DNA of 64,000 nt, from NCBI RefSeq assembly GCF_000188015.2, contig NZ_AEUX02000006.1, forward strand, positions 468,261 through 532,260. Direction: 5' to 3'. This DNA is from Streptococcus ictaluri 707-05 (GTDB taxonomy: Bacteria > Bacillota > Bacilli > Lactobacillales > Streptococcaceae). Shown in pieces: positions 58,097 to 64,000 of this stretch. Position 1 is the first letter of the stretch, and each line of letters starts with the position of its first letter. The notes beneath the pieces were generated by a model. That model saw only the letters and a list, made by a program, of their open reading frames with translations. It ran no database searches and was not told the origin of the DNA. The translations under genes were made by a program, and so were the position numbers.

Positions 58097-58334
58097 AAAT
58101 ACCCTCCTTATCTTATTATTCGTATTTTACAGGAAATAATATAATTAAATTTAAAGCTTATTTAAAATTAAATAACATCTATTTTATGACAAACTAAATT
58201 ATTAACTATTAACGAATATTAGATAAAAAGAAAATTTAGTATACTGTTGGTTATAAATTAATTTTATTAATTTCATATGTTTTTAATTTAAAATGGTATA
58301 CTTAATCTGTAAATAACAAAAGGAGGACATGGAT

Positions 58335-59318
58335 ATGTCTAAAAAGCTTAGAAACTCTCTCGCCAGAATAGTTGTTGCAGCATTTGCAGCACTTACTGTG
58401 ATAACAATTCCTACTTATCATCACAATATAGTCTTAGCTGAAACAATCTCAGCAAATCAAACTTATGGTGAATATAAAGACTATTATACTGTAATTGGTG
58501 AGTCAAACATTGATCAATCTGCTTTCCCTAAGATATATAAGACAACCGAGAGAGTCTATAAGGGACAAGGTACAAGCGAGAGAAGAGTAACTGTATCTGA
58601 TGTAGTTTATAACCCATTAGATGGCTATAAACGTTCAACAGGCGCCTACGGCGTTGTCACAAAAGATATGATTGACATGTCTAAAGGATATCGTGAAAAA
58701 TGGGAAACCAATCCTGAACCAAGCGGTTGGTTCAGATTTTATAACAGAGCCGATAATGAAGAAATTAGTGAGAAAGAATATGATTCAAGACGTACTAAGT
58801 CATATAAGGTTACAAACAATGTACCTGTAGTGTTAACAACATTAAAAGGTAAAAAATACAACAGTCATTTATTTGTACGTAGCCATCTCTTTGCCGATAG
58901 TCTGGGAGGAAAGTCCATACGGAAAAATGCTATTACTGGAACTCAAATGCAAAATGTAGGAACACGTAAAGGTGGGATGCAATATATTGAGAAAAAAGTT
59001 TTAAGCCATGTCACTAAGAATCCTGATGTTTACGTATTCTACAGTGCTATTCCTGAATATCAAGGTACTTAATTATTGCCAAGATCAGTTTTAGTATCTG
59101 CTTTATCTTCCGATGGAGTAATTAATGAAACTGTTCGTGTTTTCAACACCGCTGATGGATTTAATATTAATTATGAAAAAGGTGGACTCTTAACAGAGAG
59201 TCCTGTAAGTGAAATTGATAATATTGAAGATTCCACAACAGACGAAATAGAAAATTCTGTGGATGATTCAGAAGAAATAGTTTATAACGATACTACTACC
59301 GAAGAAGAAGTAAACTAA
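58335..59318 (+). pseudogene. Prophage streptodornase (Spd/Sda-type DNase), in-frame TAA at codon 246
   Basis: A secreted DNase of about 327 residues was encoded. The start at 58335 (MSKKLRNSLARIVVAAF) is favoured over 58329 because it is better spaced from AGGAGG. The signal peptide probably ends at VLA-ET (about residue 35). The catalytic beta-beta-alpha metal segment reads NSHLFVRSHLFADSLGG, with the Asn-bearing helix near AITGTQMQNVGTRKGG. A TAA at 59070-59072 follows EYQGT; the same frame then continues LLPRSVLVSALSSDGV to 59318. A GAA to TAA change is the simplest cause. The truncated 245-residue product keeps the active-site motif but loses the last strands of the fold and the acidic tail. 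Confidence 0.88.
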
Positions 59319-59341
59319 GATTTCATCAAATTGAGATAACA

Positions 59342-59381
59342 AACAACCACCCAGAAATTAATCTGAGCGGTTGTTTTTTTT
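59342..59381 (+). terminator. Terminator of the DNase gene
   Basis: AACAACC-x-C...AG pairs with CT...GCGGTTGTT and is followed by eight T. It ends at the convergent csbD-like stop. Confidence 0.75.
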
Positions 59382-59580
59382 ATTTCAGTTTTTCTTTGAC
59401 AGCATCTACTGCCCCTTCAACTGCTTCTTTAGCATCATCTGCTAGTTCTTTACCTTTGGCAATTGTTTTTTCAACAAATCCTTTTGCCTCTAACTCTTTA
59501 TCACCAGTTAGCTTTCCTGCACCTTCTTTAAGGCTACCTGAAGCTTGTTCAACTTTTGCTTTTAGTTTTTCTTCTGACAT
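59380..59580 (-). CDS. CsbD-like family stress protein
   Basis: The 66 residues ([20 protein letters not shown] onward, then [16 protein letters not shown]) match the CsbD-like family of small, charged, general-stress proteins. The exact role is unknown. It is probably a prophage accessory (moron) gene: it lies between the DNase and the Abi_2 gene on the opposite strand to the DNase. Composition is high in Lys, Glu and Ala. Confidence 0.87.
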   Translation of the reverse strand: MSEEKLKAKVEQASGSLKEGAGKLTGDKELEAKGFVEKTIAKGKELADDAKEAVEGAVDAVKEKLK

Positions 59581-59633
59581 AGTGTTCCTCCTTTATTTTA
59601 TTCTATGGTAACACTTTGAGCATTTATAAGCAA

Positions 59634-59659
59634 ACAAAAAAACCAGCCGTAAGGGCTGG
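59634..59659 (-). terminator. Intrinsic terminator, minus strand (distal)
   Basis: CCAGCC pairs with GGCTGG and is followed on the minus strand by seven T. It lies downstream of the Abi_2 pseudogene and upstream of csbD-like. Confidence 0.7.
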
Positions 59660-59716
59660 AAAAAATAGCTTTTATGAAAGCTTTAGGATTATGAATATAT
59701 ATTAGCACACAACAAA

Positions 59717-59754
59717 TAAAAAAGCAAGAGCCGCTAGTGTCAGGCGATTCTTGC
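59717..59754 (-). terminator. Intrinsic terminator of the Abi_2 gene (proximal)
   Basis: GCAAGA (59724-59729) pairs with TCTTGC (59749-59754), with inner CGC/GCG pairing, followed on the minus strand by TTTTTTA. It is the first of two tandem terminators downstream of the Abi_2 gene. Confidence 0.65.
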
Positions 59755-59872
59755 TAAGAATTTCTATTTTTTTGAATTTGTAAAAGCAGTACACTTTATC
59801 CCATTAATCATTGCTTTAACAGAATCATAATCTTTAAAACCTAAAAGTTTTGCCCTACTATCATCTTCTTTA

Positions 59873-60736
59873 CTAAAGAGCCTTCAAACTAGACTGTATG
59901 TTTCTCCATTGATATTTGGAATTAATAGTATTTACAAGATAGACTACAATAGCAATAATAACGGATAACTTATTAGAAGGTTTAGTCACGTTATGTTTAA
60001 TTATTACTGTATCAATATAATTTCTCCATTCTGAACGAAGTTTAGGCTTTGTTGTGATTTGAATATCCAGTACATTTGAATTATGAGCACATACATTTCT
60101 TATGAAATTCAAGCATTTAAGCCACGAAACAAGTTCTTCTGGTGTACAACTGTAATATTGACAAATCTGTTTAATGTTCTTCTCGCTCATGATTGTTAAG
60201 ATTGAAACGATGTCACCAAACATCAATAAATCAATAGCAAGCCACACTGTTGGGAATCCATCTGGATCAAGGTTAATTGATTTTTGTAACTCAGTTAGTT
60301 GAGATTTTCTTACAGTATTCAATAAATTCTTTTTAATCCTAAATTGTCTTTTTTCAATATCATATTTTGTAAACTTATTCCTATTAGCCCATGAAGAGAA
60401 ATTTAAATATCCAAATGCTCCGTATCTATCCCCCAAAACAAAAGAAATTTTTGTTTTAATAGACACTTCAATTTTTTCAATAGCGTGCAGTAGATAGATT
60501 CTTAAGTTTTTATCCTGATAATATCTTGCCAAAACTTCTGCAAACTCAATATTATCATATAAAATATCTTGCTCCTCACCATCTTGTCGCTTTATTTCAA
60601 GTGGTTTTGCAAATTCTTTAATTCTATAATAACTGATGTGTTTGATTTTCTCTACATCATCAGCTTTAACAATTAATCCACGTTTTTCAAATAGCCTAAT
60701 TTGATCTTACCATGTCAAAGCTAAAGGTTGTTTCAT
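59873..60736 (-). pseudogene. Abi_2 (AbiF/AbiD-type) abortive-infection protein, TAA at codon 10
   Basis: Reading from ATG 60736, behind TTAGGAGAG, gives MKQPLALTW, then TAA (60707-60709), then DQIRLFEKRGLIVKADDVEK and an open frame to 59873. The full length would be 287 residues, normal for Abi_2 (PF07751), a HEPN-type family. The conserved RN-x-x-x-H motif of HEPN RNases is present as FIRNVCAHNS. A Lys or Glu codon changed to TAA explains the stop. No ATG follows soon after it; a TTG at 60532 is possible but would lack about 70 residues. A small RNA unit lies directly upstream. Such proteins typically give phage exclusion. Confidence 0.85.
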
Positions 60737-60753
60737 AACTCTCCTAACGATAT

Positions 60754-60812
60754 AAAAAAAGCCCCATATCAGAACGTATCTGCCTTTAAAGGAATGGGGG
60801 GGTTGTCTTGTT
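60754..60812 (-). ncRNA. Predicted small RNA before the Abi_2 gene (abiF RNA-like)
   Basis: On the minus strand a consensus promoter fires about 58 bases before an intrinsic terminator (CCCCAT...ATGGGG, then seven T, 60754-60802), which sits 18 bases before the Abi_2 start. The short transcript would begin near 60812 and contain a G/C-rich 5' arm, a TTTAAAGGCAGATACG loop and the terminator arm. It encodes no peptide. A structured abiF RNA motif upstream of AbiF-type genes is known from comparative genomics; membership here needs a covariance search. Confidence 0.6.
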
Positions 60813-60818
60813 AAGATA

Positions 60819-60846
60819 ATTATACTTTTTTTAAAAATAATGTCAA
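60819..60846 (-). promoter_or_regulatory. Consensus promoter of the Abi-associated RNA
   Basis: Both hexamers are perfect: -35 TTGACA (complement of 60841-60846) and -10 TATAAT (complement of 60819-60824), with a 16-base spacer rich in T and A. This is among the best sigma-A promoters in the window. Confidence 0.75.
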
Positions 60847-60866
60847 GACACAAGGTCGTGTCTTGA
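60843..60866. repeat. Inverted repeat over the -35 box of the Abi-associated promoter
   Basis: TCAAGACAC (60843-60851) and GTGTCTTGA (60858-60866) are exact complements around a six-base centre. It shares four bases with the -35 hexamer, so a bound repressor would block the promoter. The stretch 60867-60977 beyond it is AT-rich and shows no gene. Confidence 0.55.
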
Positions 60867-60977
60867 AACTTATAAATTCAAGCGAACACAACATATTGAA
60901 TGATTGTATATAAAAATACATTTTTTAACACAATATATTGTAAAAATTTTGTTGCATTCACTATTAATAACAAAAAT

Positions 60978-61001
60978 AGCCCCCAGCATATGCTGAAGGC
61001 T
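60978..61001 (-). terminator. Terminator of the phage lysis module
   Basis: On the minus strand AGCC-TT-CAGCAT pairs with ATGCTG-GG-GGCT and is followed by TATTTTTG. It lies 32 bases past the endolysin stop. Confidence 0.75.
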
Positions 61002-61032
61002 TATTTCGTCTTATTTTAAGGAGCTTTACCTC

Positions 61033-61785
61033 CTATCTAAAAGTACCAAAATTAGTGACACGTCTGCCATTTTGTGAGTTACCGACCGCGACATATCGTC
61101 TAACACCAGTAACGCTGACATATGTTACCCAAATATAGCCGTCTGAGTCAATCCAACCATCATAGTTAAATTCCATATTTTCGCCATAAGTTGCCACAAC
61201 TTCTGCATCTAAACGAGGTGCTGAGCGAACATTTAAAGCTGCCACACGTACGGTAAATGTTCCAGTTTCAGGATTAGCTACATAATTACCATCTGACTGT
61301 GCAACCACTGGAGCACTTGGCTCTGGTTGTTTTGTTGGTGTGCTATCGTAAGGAGGATAAAACCATCCTAAAATATAGCCAGTGCCATCTTCAAATGGGC
61401 GGTCAACATATCGAGCTGGACCACCGATGTAAAGGGCATCTGCGTTACCATCAACGTTTTGCTCGATATTGTGCAAAATATAGCCGTCTGACGTCACGAT
61501 AACTAACCCAGTATGACCATAGCCGTGAGCATAAGTTACCATCACAAAGATAGCCCCAGCTCGTGTATTAACTCCAGGAGCATTATAGACCACTTCCATC
61601 CCTTGGGCAGCTGCACTATCTAGTAAGTCGATAGCGTTTCCCCACAGAGCAATGCCAAAGTATTTCGTTGTAATCCAGTTAGACAAGTCCACGCACTGCG
61701 TACCGTAAACATTATCGAGATCAACCCCTTGGCCAGTATCTGCTAATCCCTTGGCAAAGGATAAGACTTCATCTAAAGTTGCCAT
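61033..61785 (-). CDS. Phage endolysin, CHAP domain plus SH3b
   Basis: The start at 61785 (MATLDEVLSFAKGLADTG) follows AAAGGAG and gives 250 residues; a start 17 codons upstream overlaps the holin gene and is rejected. The N-terminal CHAP amidase/endopeptidase has the catalytic Cys in YGTQCVDLSNW (about C31) and His in YGHTGLVIV. A Pro/Thr linker (about 145-165) leads to an SH3b wall-binding domain (FTVRVAALNVRSAPRLDAEV onward). It resembles the streptococcal prophage lysin PlyPy. The frame is intact. Confidence 0.93.
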   Translation of the reverse strand: MATLDEVLSFAKGLADTGQGVDLDNVYGTQCVDLSNWITTKYFGIALWGNAIDLLDSAAAQGMEVVYNAPGVNTRAGAIFVMVTYAHGYGHTGLVIVTSDGYILHNIEQNVDGNADALYIGGPARYVDRPFEDGTGYILGWFYPPYDSTPTKQPEPSAPVVAQSDGNYVANPETGTFTVRVAALNVRSAPRLDAEVVATYGENMEFNYDGWIDSDGYIWVTYVSVTGVRRYVAVGNSQNGRRVTNFGTFR

Positions 61786-61786
61786 A

Positions 61787-62122
61787 TTATTGCTCCTTTC
61801 GCCATTCAGCGTGCATGCGTTTAACCGCCGCTTCAATGTACATTTCTAAATCTTCATTGGATAGGGTGACGTTGTGCTTAGACAACTCGCTTTGCATGCT
61901 TATTTTTGCTTCTGTGAGTTTTTCAATGCCTTTGATGTCTTTATCATAAGCAATCTGTTCAACTGCTTCAACAGCGTTTTTTGCGACGATTTCAGCGATT
62001 TTAACAGCTTTTTCGCCACCTTTTTTAAGCAGATAATCTTTGACCAACTTGACTACAATACCTGCAAAGATAGTCAAGATTGATAGAGATGACCCTGTGA
62101 TAATATTAGTGATTTCTTGCAT
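61787..62122 (-). CDS. Phage holin (LL-H type)
   Basis: This 111-residue protein has one N-terminal transmembrane helix (about residues 10-28, SLSILTIFAGIVVKLVKDYL) and a long charged helical tail, matching the phage holin LL-H family. Holins permeabilise the membrane to release or activate the endolysin. It ends one base before the endolysin start, which supports coupled expression. Confidence 0.85.
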   Translation of the reverse strand: MQEITNIITGSSLSILTIFAGIVVKLVKDYLLKKGGEKAVKIAEIVAKNAVEAVEQIAYDKDIKGIEKLTEAKISMQSELSKHNVTLSNEDLEMYIEAAVKRMHAEWRKEQ

Positions 62123-62123
62123 T

Positions 62124-62444
62124 TTATTTCTCCTTTGTCTCTAATACAGTTAAGCGGATGTCGTGTGCATCGAGTCTCCCCTCGTGCACCTCAATGTCTT
62201 TTCGCATCTCAGCACGCTCTTTTGTAGCGGTGTTGAGATTGTAGTTTAGGTCTTTGATGGCATCAGTTAGAGGATTTACTGTATCTGTCAATAATTTGTT
62301 ATTTTCTGCTTCTAACCGCTCAGCCAATCGGCTGTCTGGCTCGATGACAAGCTTTTCGTAAATCCAAATCATAGCACCACCAATGAGGGCAAGGGCACTA
62401 ATAGCCGTCCCAAGCTCTTTTAGTTGTACTAAAAAGTCGTGCAT
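62124..62444 (-). CDS. Phage holin-associated membrane protein
   Basis: The 106 residues have a transmembrane helix near residues 14-31 (AISALALIGGAMIWIYEKLV) followed by a coiled-coil-like region (ERLEAENNKL to VLETKEK). It lies immediately upstream of the holin and is conserved in streptococcal phage lysis cassettes; it may be a second holin or an antiholin. The family name is not certain. Confidence 0.75.
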   Translation of the reverse strand: MHDFLVQLKELGTAISALALIGGAMIWIYEKLVIEPDSRLAERLEAENNKLLTDTVNPLTDAIKDLNYNLNTATKERAEMRKDIEVHEGRLDAHDIRLTVLETKEK

Positions 62445-62453
62445 CTAGTCACC

Positions 62454-62606
62454 TCACTCTGCCTTTTTGTCAACTTTTTGGCTAAGCAGCTCCATCACAC
62501 AATCACGTAAATTAAATAGCTTCGGCACTTGTTCAAACTCACAGATGCCGTCACGAACACGACGATACCATACGTCAACGATTAAATAGTCTGTTGTAAA
62601 TGTCAT
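62454..62606 (-). CDS. Small phage protein of unknown function
   Basis: The start at 62606 (MTFTTDYLIVDVWYRRVRDG) is chosen because GGAG lies eight bases upstream; longer in-frame starts overlap the preceding gene. It encodes 50 residues with no membrane segment. It lies between the tail-fibre region and the lysis genes. I do not recognise the family. Confidence 0.6.
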   Translation of the reverse strand: MTFTTDYLIVDVWYRRVRDGICEFEQVPKLFNLRDCVMELLSQKVDKKAE

Positions 62607-62668
62607 AGTCATTTCTCCTTGTTTTAACAGTTCAAATAGGGTCACAATAGTGTTTAAGGTGCGTTCCA

Positions 62669-62923
62669 TCACTCTTTACCAGCAACTTCAGGCATCGTTA
62701 GTCCAGCTAAGCTTGACGTTACCAACTCAGTCAATTCGACGACAGCTTTATCAACCTTAGCTTGATTATCCTTAATAGCCTGTTCCCCTTTTGCTTGCAT
62801 GGCTGCCATTTGCTTATCGTATTCCTTGACTTTTTCGTTAAGGATTTCAACTTTTTGCACCGATTCTGCCACAGCGTACTCAGTCACATACTCACGCACA
62901 AAAGCTTTCAAAGCCATATCCAT
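62669..62923 (-). CDS. Small coiled-coil phage protein
   Basis: The 84 residues are mostly helical and charged (VQKVEILNEKVKEYDKQMAA), consistent with a coiled coil. It lies in the block between DUF1617 and the lysis genes. A ribosome binding site (GGAG) is present but spaced somewhat far from the ATG. Function unknown. Confidence 0.65.
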   Translation of the reverse strand: MDMALKAFVREYVTEYAVAESVQKVEILNEKVKEYDKQMAAMQAKGEQAIKDNQAKVDKAVVELTELVTSSLAGLTMPEVAGKE

Positions 62924-62957
62924 TAAGTCATCTGCTCCTTAGCTGTCTGGTCACCAA

Positions 62958-63071
62958 TTAATCAACAGGGATAAATAGGCCACCATCACCAACTAGTCGC
63001 ACTTCTGTTTTAGTAATTTTGCCCTCTTCATAGATAGGATATGGTTTTCCTGATAGTTGTAATGTTTTCAT
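62958..63071 (-). CDS. 37-residue phage protein
   Basis: From ATG 63071, behind GGAGA, the minus strand encodes MKTLQLSGKPYPIYEEGKIT and then KTEVRLVGDGGLFIPVD. It starts one base after the stop of the DUF1617 reading frame, so translation is coupled. Small proteins of this type follow DUF1617 in streptococcal phages. Function unknown. Confidence 0.65.
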   Translation of the reverse strand: MKTLQLSGKPYPIYEEGKITKTEVRLVGDGGLFIPVD

Positions 63072-63072
63072 C

Positions 63073-63506
63073 TTATTCTCCTTTTTTACTTTCTTCAAAT
63101 TGTTCTAAAACGTTGTCAATTAAGACAATTTCGCTAGCTGTAAACTCATCTTCTGACTCTGCTAGATTACTCTAAAAAATACAATAAATCGCTTAGAGTA
63201 CTCATGGCCTTTAATAGTGATAAGCTCTTCCCCAAGCTCTGTGAGCAGGTCGTTAAGCTCGTCAATTTTTGTCGGGTCTGCTAGCTTGATGTTTTTGCGC
63301 TCATCGATGACAAACTTGCCATCTTTGTCTTTGGCCGCATACAGATTAATAAGGTCACCCTCATCCTTGGCATACTCTTTGATTTTATCGACCACTTTTG
63401 CCAATAATTTAGCACGTCCACGATTGGCACGCATATTAGTGACCTTGATTTTGTCTAGTACACTATAAAGTGTGTTTAATTCTTTGTTTTTTAGTGTTAA
63501 ATCCAT
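63073..63506 (-). pseudogene. Phage DUF1617 family protein, frameshifted near its middle-C-terminal part
   Basis: The frame from 63506 (MDLTLKNKELNTLYSVLDKI) runs to RFIVFFRVI and stops at 63162. Another frame continues directly as SNLAESEDEFTASEIVLIDN to GE at 63073. The 434-base length is not a multiple of three; one added base near 63170-63185 would join both parts into about 144 residues, a normal DUF1617 length. The role in the phage is unknown. The break is near a run of six T, so a sequence error is possible. Confidence 0.7.
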
Positions 63507-63514
63507 GTTTTCTC

Positions 63515-64000
63515 CTATAGCCCGTTTCCATGGGCGTTATACTCTCTGATAATTGCGCTGGTGGTATCGGAGTTAAAACTCCACGCTGTGTTATTGGCAT
63601 GTAACCAACACCTCCACAAGGCCTCAACTGATGCATACAAATCATTCATATCAAGCACTTTTTTCATTTTGTCTGGTCTAAATTTAAATCCTCTATTGAT
63701 GTTAAAGTCATCTGTAATCAAGACATTATCACCGTATAGCTCGGTTTGGTCGACTGCAGCAGTATGGTCATAGCCTGTAGCATACCTAAACGACCTCAAA
63801 CCCGCAAAACGACCAGACGAGGCCGAATTAACACCATCACCAGATGAGGTGATACCAATAGAGGCATATAGTGCCGAACCAGTATAGCCTTTTGGCGTCG
63901 CATTACTAAAGTGGACAAAGGCAGTGTGTGTACCGTCTTTACGTACCAGAGCGTTATCCCTGCTGTTAAAGTTGATGGTGGCATTACTGTTAAAATCCAT
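63515..64000 (-). CDS. Phage tail-fibre/minor structural protein, C-terminal part (gp58-like), partial
   Basis: The frame is open to the right edge and ends at 63515. Its 161 visible residues contain repeated Asn/Ser/Gly-rich segments (MDFNSNATINFNSRDNALVR, then GKFRP-like FKFRPDKMKKVLDMNDLYAS) typical of the C-terminal part of streptococcal phage minor structural or gp58-like proteins, which follow the hyaluronidase gene. The ATG at 64000 is unlikely to be the true start. It is probably involved in host attachment. Confidence 0.65.
   Translation of the reverse strand: MDFNSNATINFNSRDNALVRKDGTHTAFVHFSNATPKGYTGSALYASIGITSSGDGVNSASSGRFAGLRSFRYATGYDHTAAVDQTELYGDNVLITDDFNINRGFKFRPDKMKKVLDMNDLYASVEALWRCWLHANNTAWSFNSDTTSAIIREYNAHGNGL

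Larger units (their letters stand above)
57800..64000. mobile_element. Prophage right end (toxin, lysis and tail-fibre region), incomplete
   Basis: From the right edge towards rodA the order is: tail-fibre-region protein, DUF1617, small phage genes, holin pair, endolysin, then accessory genes (Abi_2, CsbD-like, streptodornase) and paratox as the outermost gene. This is the arrangement known from S. pyogenes prophages, in which a toxin or DNase plus paratox lies next to the attachment site. The boundary is placed near the repeat region 57801-57830. The rest of the prophage lies beyond the right edge. Confidence 0.88.

Overview
The window is chromosome from a low-GC Gram-positive coccus of the pyogenic Streptococcus group. 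The evidence is streptococcal gene order (murA-epuA-endA; the atp operon starting with atpE; ezrA-gyrB-rodA), a remnant of a cell-wall nuclease gene related to spnA, an IS1239-like element, and a prophage end with a streptodornase gene and paratox. A complete glycogen operon (glgB-glgC-glgD-glgA) argues against S. pyogenes, which as far as I know lacks it. S. dysgalactiae is the best guess, but this is inference from gene content only.

Layout. 1-4237: 5' part of dnaG (runs off the left edge), mscL, rpsU, an amino-acid binding lipoprotein and a broken aminotransferase. 4281-5241: a degenerate IS982-family copy. 5445-12309: rexA/rexB recombination nuclease. 12474-17569: zinc metallopeptidase, an IS1182-family element sitting in a terminator palindrome, an HrtAB-type ABC exporter with a frameshifted permease, a DUF1722 gene and an OsmC gene with an internal stop. 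17647-21430: pheT, pheS and a phenylalanine T-box leader. 21434-24111: endA, epuA, murA and a DUF1146 gene. 24273-30742: the F-type ATP synthase operon with its promoter. 30985-42042: glycogen synthesis and debranching genes, diacylglycerol kinase and DNA ligase, all on the minus strand. 42135-42710: queT under a preQ1-II riboswitch. 42896-48067: a wall-anchored DNase gene (spnA-like) broken by IS30- and IS3-family elements and two frameshifts, with an IS982 copy just upstream. 49287-57694: eno, a DUF1694 gene, serB, ezrA, gyrB, a HAD hydrolase and a frameshifted rodA. About 57800-64000: the toxin/lysis end of a prophage (paratox, streptodornase, CsbD-like protein, Abi_2 gene with a predicted small RNA, endolysin, holin, tail-fibre-region genes).

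Two themes stand out. First, disruption is unusually dense. Aminotransferase, OsmC, ABC permease, spnA, rodA, the phage DNase, the phage Abi gene, a phage DUF1617 gene and three of the four transposases whose frames can be compared are broken. Several are clean in-frame nonsense changes (for example Trp TGG to TGA), which are unlikely to be homopolymer sequencing errors. The frameshifts in T or A runs could be such errors. Second, the prophage end holds a compact unit: a short, strongly promoted RNA ending in an intrinsic terminator directly before an Abi_2 gene, with an inverted repeat over the -35 box. This fits the AbiF-type abortive-infection arrangement with an associated structured RNA, but here the protein gene carries an early stop.
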